Counted from the stretch's first letter, positions 7,882 through 16,868 are shown. The stretch is 64,000 bases of DNA from an uncultured Parabacteroides sp. (GCA_937894065.1 CALCST010000023.1:372001-436000); one strand, 5' to 3'. The notes: generated by a model from the sequence alone, not told the origin. Numbers and translations are program-made.

Positions 7882-8652
7882 TCATATTTCCTTTTTCAGA
7901 ATATACATTTGCTCCAACTTCCCTTTAATGACTTGTTTCTGATAATCAAGCAGTCGGATTCTGTTTTCTTCAAGTTTATAGAATGTAGAATCGTTTTTCT
8001 CACCGATTGTAATAAGGAAATTGTCTTTAACAAAATAATGGCCATTGCTTTCGAATTTGCTGTCACGTTCAATATAATCATAAGTCAAGTGAAAAGTATT
8101 GTCCTTTCTTATGATTAATGTGACATTAATGCCCGGGCAATCTGCTGCCGGAATAGTTCCTTTGTATGTTCCTTCGTAGTCGAGGGAATTTTCAGCGTTA
8201 TGTCCGTCACTGATAATATTACCAGATATTTCTTTTTGGTATTTCTCAATATTATCAACTTTCTTGTATTCGATTTTGTATTGAACACCTTTTGCTCCTG
8301 TTTTGCCTAATGATAACTGTTCGGGAGATGAGCTGACGATATTAAATGTATCAGAAAATTCAATAGTAATACCATTCCCTATACTTTTTCCATTTAGGAT
8401 TAGCTGGTTAGTTTTTTCAAGATGTTTCCAACTTTCATATTTTAAAGTGTACATCCCGATTGATGATGCTTTTCCACCAGACTCAATACAAATACCTTGT
8501 ACTATTTGTTTGTTAACGGGCATGATTTCTATCCAATTACCTTCCAATTGGATTCTATCCTTGGTTGACTCATCCTGCGAAGAAGATGTATTGTTACATG
8601 CCATGTTTAGAGATAACCCAATACCAATTAATCCTATAAATACATTTTTCAT
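7882..8652 (-). CDS. Lipoprotein with lipocalin-like and NlpE-type domains
   Basis: 256-residue exported protein. The signal MKNVFIGLIGIGLSLNMAC ends in a lipobox Cys at 19. Residues about 35-130 look like a lipocalin-like beta domain (GNWIEIMPVNKQIVQGICIE). Residues about 160-250 match the NlpE N-terminal domain (YEGTYKGTIPAADCPGINVT, then LTYDYIE and KGKLEQMYILKKE). In enterobacteria NlpE senses envelope and copper stress. The CxxC motif of true NlpE is not seen; only the Cys in ADCPG remains. An envelope-stress or structural role is likely, with no direct evidence. Confidence 0.75.
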   Translation of the reverse strand: MKNVFIGLIGIGLSLNMACNNTSSSQDESTKDRIQLEGNWIEIMPVNKQIVQGICIESGGKASSIGMYTLKYESWKHLEKTNQLILNGKSIGNGITIEFSDTFNIVSSSPEQLSLGKTGAKGVQYKIEYKKVDNIEKYQKEISGNIISDGHNAENSLDYEGTYKGTIPAADCPGINVTLIIRKDNTFHLTYDYIERDSKFESNGHYFVKDNFLITIGEKNDSTFYKLEENRIRLLDYQKQVIKGKLEQMYILKKEI

Positions 8653-8765
8653 ATTCTTTCTTTTTTAGTTTAAGGCTAATGTAGTTCGTTTACTTTGTTG
8701 GATAAAATAAAAAGTTGGTGTTTGTATGAAATATACATTCTAATGTATGAAATGCATATTGATGA

Positions 8766-9608
8766 TTATTTCTTGAACACTATATAATTACGTTTAGGAT
8801 ATTGTTCATTTTCTGGTTTCCCTATTAAGTTAAGTTCTCCATTGTTGTTACGATAGAAACCGAAACTGTCTCCTCCAACTAAGTATATTGCATCTTGAAA
8901 ACCTAAATCGGATATTGCTTCTGAGAAATCATATAGTGATTCACGTTTTTTGCTGATAATAATATATGTCTGATTGTTCTGAACAATTAGTGCACGTCGG
9001 TAAGACTTTCCTTTAAGGATGTTTTTCTGAATGTTTCCTTCAAAAACCAGAATGTACTGGCGGAATAAAGAGCCTTGCTTATCCATGCAAATATCTTTAA
9101 TATTATTATCGGTTGATATTCCTATTTCAAGTTTACCTTCAATTATGCTACAATAACCAACTTTTCTCTTTCCTCTGCTTATTTCATTCCCTTGTAGGAT
9201 GAAATCCCCGACAATTTCTTGATTGTCTTTTCTTACATCAGCTGCAGGGAGAGCCAAAACTGTGCTTTGATCTGTTGTATCCGGTAATCCAATTTGTAGT
9301 TCTGGTTTTAAATTATGCAGAGCTAAAATTAAAAGAGGAACATCATTTATTGAGTCATTGGATATATTTATGCTTGAATTGGTATTTTCTGTTTTGAGAG
9401 TTTGTAACTCAGTAATGTTTTCTTGAGTTTGTTCAATATTACTATTGTCATGATTGTTTTTTTGTAAAAAACAAAAATACAGAAAGGCGAGGGTTAATAT
9501 AACTGCAATTATAATAAAGACTATAATGGCATAGCTTTTTTTCACTCGTCTTTCATTAAAGCTCTTTTGTGAACCTAAAACTTGTATTTCATCTTCTTCT
9601 CTTCTCAT
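8766..9608 (-). CDS. Single-pass membrane protein with possible phosphodiester-glycosidase-like domain
   Basis: 280 residues: an N-terminal cytosolic tail (about 24 residues, basic), one helix (YAIIVFIIIAVILTLAFLYF), a linker rich in Asn, Thr and Gln, and an extracytoplasmic domain. The C-terminal part (SYRRALIVQNNQTYIIIS, then DAIYLVGGDSFGFYRNNNGE) resembles the GGG/GGDS region of DUF2233/NAGPA proteins, but weakly. Its start overlaps the LytTR gene by 4 bp (ATGA), so the two are translationally coupled. That recalls LytTR regulator/membrane-inhibitor pairs. Function otherwise unknown. Confidence 0.6.
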   Translation of the reverse strand: MRREEDEIQVLGSQKSFNERRVKKSYAIIVFIIIAVILTLAFLYFCFLQKNNHDNSNIEQTQENITELQTLKTENTNSSINISNDSINDVPLLILALHNLKPELQIGLPDTTDQSTVLALPAADVRKDNQEIVGDFILQGNEISRGKRKVGYCSIIEGKLEIGISTDNNIKDICMDKQGSLFRQYILVFEGNIQKNILKGKSYRRALIVQNNQTYIIISKKRESLYDFSEAISDLGFQDAIYLVGGDSFGFYRNNNGELNLIGKPENEQYPKRNYIVFKK

Positions 9609-9973
9609 AAATCAATTTCTTTTTCTAGTAAAATTTTCAGTTGTTTCAATGCTTCTTTTGAGGCAACCAGATTAAACGATTCATTGAAAGACATGTCTGA
9701 CAAGACTAAAAGCTGTTTTGTGATATTGATTTTATAAATGTAATCACGGTTAATAATGAGACTTTTTCCAATCCTGATGAAAGTTGAAGCTTCTTCTTTT
9801 AGTTGGGCTTCAATAATTTTCTGGCATTGGGAAAGATTAAATGTAAACACGTGTTCAGTCCTATCATTTAGAATTATAGTGGAGTAATTTCCATCAGAAG
9901 AAATGTAAACTACCCTTTCCGGCTTGACTCGGATCAGTTCGTTTGTTGTTGAAATTATTAGAATCTTCTTCAT
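9605..9973 (-). CDS. Stand-alone LytTR DNA-binding regulator
   Basis: 122 residues consisting almost entirely of a LytTR domain: RVVYISSDGNYSTIILNDRT, then FIRIGKSLIINRDYIYKIN. There is no receiver domain or membrane segment, so it is not a conventional response regulator. The downstream gene overlaps by 4 bp and encodes a one-helix membrane protein that could control it. The likely targets are its own promoter and nearby genes; no repeats typical of LytTR sites were found upstream. Confidence 0.85.
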   Translation of the reverse strand: MKKILIISTTNELIRVKPERVVYISSDGNYSTIILNDRTEHVFTFNLSQCQKIIEAQLKEEASTFIRIGKSLIINRDYIYKINITKQLLVLSDMSFNESFNLVASKEALKQLKILLEKEIDL

Positions 9974-10032
9974 AAGAACATAAACTCAAATTATTCTAAG
10001 TGACTATTTAGAAGCTGGATTTACATTGAATG

Positions 10033-11826
10033 TTATACAGTTATCCCCATCTTCCTCATAAGAAAACAAGCATTCATATTTTGTGCTACACCTTCGCGAA
10101 GCTGATAGGAGAAAGTAAGTTCATTGTCCGTAATATCTGCTTCAAATCTGTAGTTCTTTATTTCATTTGGAAATTCTTCTTCAAGAGAACCAAGCACTAG
10201 GTCGTGAGTGGCAATAATACCGCAACTCTGCAGTTTAACAAGCTGTTTCATCAATGCCATAGAGCCTTTCTGTTTGTCGGCAGAGTTTGTCCCTTTCAGA
10301 ATTTCGTCGAGAATTATAAACAGTTTTTCTCCTTTCTGCAATCTGTCGATAATCATCTTTAGTCTTTTCAGTTCGGCAAAGAAATATGATTCGTTACTTG
10401 CAAGAGAATCTGATGTTCTGAGGCTGGTTACGAGATGAGCCGGATAGAAAATCATCTTTTCTGCACAGACAGGCAATCCGGTGCAAGCCATTAGATAGTT
10501 TATTCCCACAGTTCTGAGGTATGTACTTTTTCCTGCCATATTTGCTCCGGTGATAATCAGGAACCATGGCGATTTTGGAATGTCTATTTTGTTTCTTACG
10601 CAAACATCTCGGTTTATAAGCGGATGTCCCAGAGCTTTACCTTTCATAACGAAGTAATTGTCTGAAACTTCAGGATATATATAGTCCGGATGATTGAAAG
10701 CATAATTTCCCATTGATAAATATGCATCTATTTCGGCAAGAGCTTCAATCCATCCGACAATATCATTATGATGTCTTTCTTTCCATTTTACAAGGGCGAT
10801 AGAATGACGTGTATCTCTCATGAAAAGTATATTCAGAATCGCGCCGGCAAGACTGAATCTTTGGTTTAGAGCACCGATGTGTCGCGATAATGTTTTCAGA
10901 GATTCTGATGCCATGCGGTTATTATTCTTAAGTTTTTCTGATATTTTCTTTAATTCAGAAGATGTAAATTCTTCGTTCTCGATAACTTCTATAAGGCTTG
11001 AATATGTTTTCAGTATATTCTCCATTTTATCCACAGAGTTGTATAACAGCATGACTTGTTTGCTGTTCCAATAGGCAACAACAATTGCCACGATTGAATA
11101 TATACCAATCCATTTCTCCTGAATCAGTCCGAAAGAATTGCAACCTATCAGTATGACCCAAATTGCGGGAACAATCCAAGTCAATATTTTCCAGACAGGA
11201 CTAGCTATGCTTTGGTCGAAGTCTTGTCTGATTTTATCCAAAATCTCTATGGATTTGTTGTTTTCCTTGTTAACCTTTCCAAGAGTATAGAAGTGTTGGA
11301 ATAAATCCTGGCGTTTGGAAAGCTCTGTTATTGCTTCTTGTCTTGACAAAACATCTTCTTTTTTGTCGGCAGGATTAATAAACCATTCGGCTAATAGTTT
11401 TTTCCCTTGAGCAGTAACCGTTCTGTTGAGAGACTGGAAGAAAGACTTGTTTCCAAATAAATCTAAGTCTAGCGAAAATGAATGTTCGCCGTCAATCATT
11501 TCTTTTGCTCCGTCGAATGCGCTGAAATCATAGTTTATGGCATTCAATTCATCTTCATTCAGTTTTAATCTGGTTTCGGTGTATGTCCTTTTATAGAAAT
11601 ATTTGTTGTGCACAACCATTAGTGCGATGAATGGAATTGCAAATGCTATAGTTAACAGCACTAGTGTAGTCCAACTTTCATCTCTCAATAAATAAAGAGA
11701 AATGGCAGCTCCTAAGAATATTATAAGTCTTATCGTCCCAATCAGATGGATTCGTTTGTTTAGTGTAGAGATTTTCTGTTTCAGATTCTCACAATTTGAT
11801 GTATAGAAATTTATAATGTCTTTCAT
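10033..11826 (-). CDS. MutS-like ATPase with N-terminal membrane helices
   Basis: 597 residues. It lacks the mismatch-recognition and connector domains of MutS. It starts with two helices (about 27-70), another hydrophobic pair lies near 215-250, then a MutS lever/core region and the C-terminal ATPase. Walker A is ITGANMAGKSTYLRTVG. FIILDEILKGTNSADKQKG is the Walker B and signature region, and IIATHDLVLG the H-loop. This membrane-linked MutS-core family is common in Bacteroidetes and unlikely to do classical mismatch repair; no function is established. It lies upstream of the LytTR gene, separated by about 60 bp. Confidence 0.85.
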   Translation of the reverse strand: MKDIINFYTSNCENLKQKISTLNKRIHLIGTIRLIIFLGAAISLYLLRDESWTTLVLLTIAFAIPFIALMVVHNKYFYKRTYTETRLKLNEDELNAINYDFSAFDGAKEMIDGEHSFSLDLDLFGNKSFFQSLNRTVTAQGKKLLAEWFINPADKKEDVLSRQEAITELSKRQDLFQHFYTLGKVNKENNKSIEILDKIRQDFDQSIASPVWKILTWIVPAIWVILIGCNSFGLIQEKWIGIYSIVAIVVAYWNSKQVMLLYNSVDKMENILKTYSSLIEVIENEEFTSSELKKISEKLKNNNRMASESLKTLSRHIGALNQRFSLAGAILNILFMRDTRHSIALVKWKERHHNDIVGWIEALAEIDAYLSMGNYAFNHPDYIYPEVSDNYFVMKGKALGHPLINRDVCVRNKIDIPKSPWFLIITGANMAGKSTYLRTVGINYLMACTGLPVCAEKMIFYPAHLVTSLRTSDSLASNESYFFAELKRLKMIIDRLQKGEKLFIILDEILKGTNSADKQKGSMALMKQLVKLQSCGIIATHDLVLGSLEEEFPNEIKNYRFEADITDNELTFSYQLREGVAQNMNACFLMRKMGITV

Positions 11827-11899
11827 CAGTTTTTTAGATTTTAAAATTAGTTGAAACTATGAATTTCAGATAATGAATGCGAATATAATAAAACATTTA

Positions 11900-12613
11900 T
11901 TATTTCTGTTTGTTTTCTTCTTTATCAATAACTTTTAAAACCTTATCCACTTCTTTTAGCGAAGGCATAATTTCAGGATCAATCCATGTAAGGAAGTCAC
12001 TTATAACCTTATACATATCCTTGACATATGAAAAATCACATTTCCTGTTCACAAAACATATAGGTTCATTGTGGTTTATTCGGTTACGCAACTCACGAAT
12101 CTGTACTATAATATCATTAATTTCCTTACGTCCATATCCAGAAGGTAACTTCTTGAAAATACGACAAGGAACTCCTGAAAGCAGGGCATAATGATGTGTT
12201 TCGTAGAAGCTGTTCCAAAAGCCTAATGTTTGTTCTGCAATCACTCGTCCAGTCGTTACTTTAACGCCTCGGTCTGTTATTTTCTTTTCTGCTTTTTGAA
12301 CCTCCTTAAGTATATAATCATTAGTAACTTTCTTCTTTGTTCGCTTATTTATATACGTTAAGGAAGGAGCAATCATAAATCCTGATTTTTGATTAATAAT
12401 CCAGTTGCCATCAGAAAAATGGTATGCCAAAGCATAATGCAACTGATTACGTAATATTACTTCAAATGAAGAAAGCAATGGGTGAAAAGCTTGTGCTATC
12501 TTCAAGTTTGCAAAATAAAGCATGACTGCCTTATTCTTATCGCGGTTAGTTGCTCTGTAATATTTAGAGACCCTCGAATTAGAATATAATCTGACTACTT
12601 TTTTGTATTTCAT
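11900..12613 (-). CDS. Abi_2/AbiF-type HEPN protein (candidate RNase toxin)
   Basis: 237 residues matching the Abi_2 (AbiD/AbiF) family, one of whose branches shares ancestry with Cas13 HEPN domains. Two family blocks are clear: FEVILRNQLHYALAYHF at about 50-66, and RELRNRINHNEPI at 173-185, with the HEPN catalytic pattern R176-x4-H181. The second block is intact, so RNase activity is plausible. Upstream, a small RNA gene with its own promoter points away from it, and the RNA -33 box touches the abi start codon. That layout suggests an RNA antitoxin. A role in phage defence is inferred from the family. Confidence 0.85.
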   Translation of the reverse strand: MKYKKVVRLYSNSRVSKYYRATNRDKNKAVMLYFANLKIAQAFHPLLSSFEVILRNQLHYALAYHFSDGNWIINQKSGFMIAPSLTYINKRTKKKVTNDYILKEVQKAEKKITDRGVKVTTGRVIAEQTLGFWNSFYETHHYALLSGVPCRIFKKLPSGYGRKEINDIIVQIRELRNRINHNEPICFVNRKCDFSYVKDMYKVISDFLTWIDPEIMPSLKEVDKVLKVIDKEENKQK

Positions 12614-12644
12614 TTTGCTTATTCAAATAAAAACGATAACTTTG
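12614..12644 (+). promoter_or_regulatory. Consensus Bacteroides promoter for the small RNA
   Basis: TTTG at 12614-12617, exactly 19 bp, then TAACTTTG at 12637-12644, a perfect match to TTTG-N19-TAnnTTTG. The -33 box begins at the base next to the abi start codon (complement of 12611-12613). RNA transcription should therefore interfere with, or be tuned against, abi expression. Confidence 0.8.
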
Positions 12645-12650
12645 TGTCGT

Positions 12651-12728
12651 AATGCTTGGTCAAGCCTCTGTTATCAAAACACGTAACCAAGTTAAGGATA
12701 TACCCGTTCATCAAGAACGGGTTTTTTT
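12651..12728 (+). ncRNA. Candidate structured small RNA next to the Abi/HEPN gene
   Basis: Predicted transcript of about 80 nt, starting a few bases after TAACTTTG and ending in an intrinsic terminator. There is no open frame of useful length. A 6-bp stem CTTGGT/ACCAAG (12655-12660 with 12686-12691) encloses a 25-nt loop; the terminator hairpin follows. Conserved RNAs have been reported beside abiF genes and shown to neutralise the HEPN toxin in some systems. Whether this RNA belongs to that family needs a covariance search. The exact 5' end is estimated to within a few bases. Confidence 0.65.
12702..12728 (+). terminator. Intrinsic terminator of the small RNA
   Basis: An 8-bp perfect stem ACCCGTTC/GAACGGGT (12702-12709, 12715-12722) with loop ATCAA, followed by a T run to 12728. 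It has no protein gene in front of it on this strand, which is the main sign that the region encodes an RNA. Confidence 0.85.
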
Positions 12729-12971
12729 CGTTTATTCCTCTCTCATTATTTTTTACTCTACAAATATACTAAAATATTAATGGGATTAAAATCAGTACAC
12801 TACTGGATTTTGTTATTAGTATAAAACCTACTATTTCTCAATAGTTAACCCGTAACAAATAGAATAAATATCTATTTATAAATCATATAAGACTCTTCAT
12901 TATTAAACTTGTATTCTGATAATATAATCCAGCAATTAGATAAAAAGACCAAAAAACGCTATCTTTCGAAT

Positions 12972-13002
12972 ATTGGATATAAGAATCTTGTCAGTATTTT
13001 TG
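12972..13002 (+). promoter_or_regulatory. Probable promoter of the GH16 gene
   Basis: ATTG at 12972-12975, 19 bp, TATTTTTG at 12995-13002. The leader would be about 125 nt. The rest of 12729-13133 is AT-rich and shows no other recognisable feature. Confidence 0.5.
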
Positions 13003-13133
13003 TGTCATACAATCACATTGTGTAGTTTTATGACGTTTGATTAATTGACTAATTAGCTTGTAAGTTCAACATCGCATATTACGGTGATTTGTTGAATTTG
13101 CCGAGCATCAGTAAATTTTATTTCTCATAATTT

Positions 13134-13964
13134 ATGAAAAGAGTTTTTTTACCTTTATTATCCGTTTTAGTTTCATTTGCTTCTTGTTCAGAGCATAAAC
13201 CGGAATATCAGACAATAACAACTCCTACAGGTAATTGGGAATTGGTGTGGAATGATGAGTTTGACTACGAAGGCTTGCCAGACTCAACAAAGTGGAGTTA
13301 TGATACAGAAGGTAATGCCTGGGGCTGGGGAAACAACGAAGCTCAGTTTTATACTTCGGAGGATAAAGATAATGCTTGGGTTAGTAACGGAATGCTTACA
13401 ATCACGGCAAATAAGGAAAAAGCAGGAGACAAAGACTACACTTCAGCCCGATTAATCACAAAGGGCAAAGGTGACTGGCTTTATGGCCGTTTTGAAATCC
13501 GCGCAAAACTGCCGACAGGAAAAGGAACCTGGCCAGCAATCTGGATGTTGCCAACTGATTGGGAATATGGTGGATGGCCTGCCAGCGGTGAGATTGATAT
13601 TATGGAAAATGTAGGTTATGATCCTGATACAATTGTAGGTTCGGCACATACTCAGGCTTATCATCATACCATAGGAACGCACAAGAATGCAAGAATAGGA
13701 TGTGCGGATTCATATAAAGTATTCCATACTTATGCATTGGAATGGGAAAAAGATGAATACAGAATTTATCTTGATGATATTCATTATTTCACTTTCAAAA
13801 ATGAACATAAGACTTTCAAGGAATGGCCTTTCGACAAGCGTTTCCACTTGTTGCTTAACCTTGCCATCGGTGGAAATTGGGGTGGAGCTCAAGGTATAGA
13901 CGATACATTATTTCCGCATAAGTTCATAGTTGATTATGTTCGTGTTTATAAGAAGAAAGACTGA
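13134..13964 (+). CDS. Glycoside hydrolase family 16 lipoprotein (beta-1,3-glucanase-like)
   Basis: 276 residues with a lipobox ending at C18 (LVSFASC), so it is probably anchored in the outer membrane. The GH16 fold follows: WNDEFDYEGLPDSTKWSY at about 39-56, and the catalytic motif GEIDIMEN with nucleophile E153, helper D155 and acid/base E158. WGWGNNEAQFYT and HLLLNLAIGGNWGG are typical of laminarinase-type enzymes. It should cut internal beta-1,3 (or mixed beta-1,3/1,4) glucan bonds. No SusC/SusD pair is nearby, so it is not part of a visible polysaccharide-utilisation locus. Confidence 0.93.
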   Translation: MKRVFLPLLSVLVSFASCSEHKPEYQTITTPTGNWELVWNDEFDYEGLPDSTKWSYDTEGNAWGWGNNEAQFYTSEDKDNAWVSNGMLTITANKEKAGDKDYTSARLITKGKGDWLYGRFEIRAKLPTGKGTWPAIWMLPTDWEYGGWPASGEIDIMENVGYDPDTIVGSAHTQAYHHTIGTHKNARIGCADSYKVFHTYALEWEKDEYRIYLDDIHYFTFKNEHKTFKEWPFDKRFHLLLNLAIGGNWGGAQGIDDTLFPHKFIVDYVRVYKKKD

Positions 13965-14014
13965 TATATTTATAGCTATGCGTGAAAGTTTGTTGTGTAA
14001 TTAAAATGTGTGAA

Positions 14015-14917
14015 ATGAAGAGGTTTGTGTTTGTTGTTTTTTTGTCAGTGTTATGCCTTTCTGCTTTTTCACAGAATTTGAAGGAAAAATATCTGGATTC
14101 AGCTCAGAAGGTGAGAGACAAATATTTGGACTCAGCTCAAAAAGCGAAGGATAAATATCTTTCAGAAAGGTATAATGCGGACAGTGTACGTGCTGAATTG
14201 GATAAGCGTCCATATTTTACATTATTCAAGGATAATTATTTTGTCGGAGGAATTCCTTTGGGAACGAAACCGACGGGAGCAAATTCTGATGTTAAATTTC
14301 AACTAAGTATTTCCCAGCGTCTTACTAAAAGTAGACTGCCATTTGACACATATTTGTTTATCCAATATACTCAGAAGGCATTTTGGAATGTATTCCAGGA
14401 ATCACTTCCTATGCGTGACCTTAATTTCAATCCCGGTATTGGTTTGGGACACTTGATTGTGCATAAGAATAAATATATTGGTAAAGCTTATCTTATGCTT
14501 GAGCATGAATCGAATGGAAAAGACAGTATAAATTCACGCAGCTGGAATAAGGTTTCATTCTTTGGCTCTGTCATTCTGAACAAGAATTGGGAATTACAGG
14601 CAAAAACTTGGATTCCTATTATTGACAGTGACAACAATCGTGATATACTTAAGTATAATGGTATATTTCAGATTGGCTTGAACTACAGAACGGACAATCA
14701 GCGCCTTCAGTGTGGCGCAATTTTCACTCAACGTAAAGCGTGGTTTGGTTTCAATACACAGATAGAAGTTAGTTACAAGTTTAATGAAAGAGAGAACCAA
14801 TATCTTTTCGTCCAGTTTTATAATGGTTACGGAGAAAATCTTCTGGAATATAACAAGTACAAGAACATGATTCGTGTGGGCTTTGTTATAAAGCCTAAAG
14901 ATTTCAGTATTTATTGA
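14015..14917 (+). CDS. Outer-membrane phospholipase A (OMPLA/PldA family)
   Basis: About 300-residue beta-barrel lipase. The catalytic block LEHESNGKDSINSRSWNK carries the His-x-Ser pair and the Asn 14 residues after the His, the same spacing as H142/S144/N156 in E. coli OMPLA. The chosen start, MKRFVFVVF, gives a clean signal peptide ending at FSQ; a GTG 11 codons upstream is in frame but adds an unlikely extension. Mature residues 2-33 contain repeated YLDSAQK segments, an amphipathic charged stretch ahead of the barrel. It lies 50 bp after the GH16 gene and may share its transcript. Confidence 0.88.
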   Translation: MKRFVFVVFLSVLCLSAFSQNLKEKYLDSAQKVRDKYLDSAQKAKDKYLSERYNADSVRAELDKRPYFTLFKDNYFVGGIPLGTKPTGANSDVKFQLSISQRLTKSRLPFDTYLFIQYTQKAFWNVFQESLPMRDLNFNPGIGLGHLIVHKNKYIGKAYLMLEHESNGKDSINSRSWNKVSFFGSVILNKNWELQAKTWIPIIDSDNNRDILKYNGIFQIGLNYRTDNQRLQCGAIFTQRKAWFGFNTQIEVSYKFNERENQYLFVQFYNGYGENLLEYNKYKNMIRVGFVIKPKDFSIY

Positions 14918-14958
14918 GAAGTTTATCGCTGATATTCCAATAGCATTTCAAAAACACG

Positions 14959-15007
14959 GAAGCACGGAACACTGAGAAATATTAATAATCTCACAGTTTC
15001 GTGCTTC
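14959..15007. terminator. Hairpin between convergent genes
   Basis: Arms beginning GAAGCACG (14959) and ending CGTGCTTC (15007) pair over 19 bp with three mismatches around an AT-rich loop. It is placed to end transcription from both the phospholipase gene and the GH9 gene. Confidence 0.65.
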
Positions 15008-15027
15008 TATGTTTATAATATACAATC

Positions 15028-16812
15028 TCAAAGATTTGCACCTTCAACACCCGCAAACAAATAAGTAGCCAATGCCTGCCAGTTTATAGCCATCTCGTTA
15101 GAGGCATACGACGGTTCAATGTCTACATAAGATTCATCCGGATAATCGGAAGGATATTTGCATCCGTCCTGCTTATGTCTGTTAGGACCGCCTGCCATCA
15201 GACCTGGGAGCGGATCTTCTATATTGTCGCTAGCCGATAATCTGTGGTGCAGATGCATAGGACTTTTTGTTCCTTCGCCGGTGATGAAGCAATATCCGGT
15301 TGCATTCCTTCCAAGAATATAATCAGCAACTCGCATTGCATTTGTTTTATATTTCTTTTCGCCTGTTTCCTTATAAAGGAATAGTAAAGTCATGCCAAGA
15401 TTTGCTGCCGTATCAGAATTGCTTCCCCAAATGTAATCTTCAGCTTTTCTTCCGCATGGAGCGTAATAATATGAAGCTTCAGTTCCTCTTGTTGCTTCAC
15501 CGGCATATTTTTTCATGTCATTAATCAGCTTCTCTGTAATATCATTATCTGATGAAAAAACATCTTTATTTCTTATCCACGACATATATGCCAGACCAGT
15601 AACATTTCCCCATGTAGGAGATTTATATTCTTTTGGAAGTTTCGATTTTGCAAATTCCAGATATTTCTTGTTCCCTGTTGCTATATATAATTCTGTTGAA
15701 GCCCAGAAGAATTCGTCGCTTGCATTTCTGTCACCATATTCTCCGGTTGTGATTTCCGGTTTGAATTTCTTGTTGTTTTCAGTCTGGTTATATAAAGCGT
15801 CCGGATGTTTCTCTGCCCATTCGAAAGCGGAGATTGCTGCTCTCAGGCATTTGTCGGATAATCCGGTAAAATCATTTTCATAAGCTTTGTATATTCTTGA
15901 AGCCTGTGCCATTGATGCTGCAAAATCCAATGCTGCTGTAACAGATTTCTGCACAACATATCTTGTCTTTTTGCAATCCTCCGGCTTTATGAATCCTTCA
16001 AACGAAGGTGTGGTAAGCTTATGATATACTCCGCCATCTTCAGGGTCTTGCATCGTAAGCATCCATTCCAGATTCCAGTATATTTCGTCAAGCAAATCTG
16101 GCACGTTGTTACGGCTTTCAGGAATATTTGTGTTCATAGACTTTGCATATTCTGGAAAATCTTCCATCAACGAAAATAAAACACCCAAAGTAAAACCTGA
16201 GTTCACAATATATTTATTGTAGTCGCCGGCATCATACCAACCTTTGGGTGAGGAGATAACACTTCCTTCAGCTCTTCCATTGCTTACGGCAGATGCATGA
16301 ATCAAGACTTTCTTGTCCAAATGAGCCGCTGGACGTTTCCATTTCCCTGCATATTCTTCTTCAAGAGGCATGGACATTCTCTGGAAATAGAAACCTTTCA
16401 GAGCAGCTTTAGCTGTTTCTTCCAGAACATTGTTGCGAATTTCGAAAGAATATGAATTTCCTGTTCCTCCTATTTCAATATAGAATTTTCCGTCTTGTTT
16501 AACTTTTGTGAAATCTGCAATCCGTGTTGTCTTGTCAGAGAATGGTGATTTTCTGGGTGAGGATAATTTCCCTTTATATACAACTTTGCCATTGCTGAAA
16601 TTACGTACAGTGAAAATATCTCCGTCACTTTCACCGCTCAGCACAGCTATTTTCTCTTCATTAGGATAATATCCCACCTGGTTCAGACGGATTCTGTCCG
16701 TCATATTTCTTTCTTCATTAGGTTGGGCAAAAACTGTTGTTGCAGTAAGACCAATAGCACACAAAATCAATGGCAGTCTGCGACGGGTGTGGATTTTTGA
16801 TGTGTTGTTCAT
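15028..16812 (-). CDS. Glycoside hydrolase family 9 enzyme
   Basis: 594 residues with a Sec signal peptide (basic start THTRRR-like region, then LPLILCAIGLTATTVFAQ). An N-terminal Ig-like CelD_N domain (RIRLNQVGYYPNEEKIAVLS) is followed by the (alpha/alpha)6 barrel. GH9 markers are GWYDAGDYNKYIVNSGFTLG at about 190-210 with the catalytic Asp pair, HLHHRLSASD, and YASNEMAINWQALATYL near the C-terminus with the proton-donor Glu. Gut Bacteroides GH9 enzymes act on beta-1,4-glucan or related chains; specificity is not readable. The gene is preceded by the guaB terminator, so it has its own promoter. Confidence 0.92.
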   Translation of the reverse strand: MNNTSKIHTRRRLPLILCAIGLTATTVFAQPNEERNMTDRIRLNQVGYYPNEEKIAVLSGESDGDIFTVRNFSNGKVVYKGKLSSPRKSPFSDKTTRIADFTKVKQDGKFYIEIGGTGNSYSFEIRNNVLEETAKAALKGFYFQRMSMPLEEEYAGKWKRPAAHLDKKVLIHASAVSNGRAEGSVISSPKGWYDAGDYNKYIVNSGFTLGVLFSLMEDFPEYAKSMNTNIPESRNNVPDLLDEIYWNLEWMLTMQDPEDGGVYHKLTTPSFEGFIKPEDCKKTRYVVQKSVTAALDFAASMAQASRIYKAYENDFTGLSDKCLRAAISAFEWAEKHPDALYNQTENNKKFKPEITTGEYGDRNASDEFFWASTELYIATGNKKYLEFAKSKLPKEYKSPTWGNVTGLAYMSWIRNKDVFSSDNDITEKLINDMKKYAGEATRGTEASYYYAPCGRKAEDYIWGSNSDTAANLGMTLLFLYKETGEKKYKTNAMRVADYILGRNATGYCFITGEGTKSPMHLHHRLSASDNIEDPLPGLMAGGPNRHKQDGCKYPSDYPDESYVDIEPSYASNEMAINWQALATYLFAGVEGANL

Positions 16813-16833
16813 AGTATAATAAGTATTTAAAAA

Positions 16834-16868
16834 AAAGCCGATTTCTCCCCAAAAGGATAATCGGCTTT
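16834..16868 (-). terminator. Intrinsic terminator of guaB
   Basis: Perfect 10-bp stem AAAGCCGATT/AATCGGCTTT (16834-16843, 16859-16868). On the minus strand it is followed by an eight-T run, directly after guaB and before the GH9 start codon. Confidence 0.9.
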
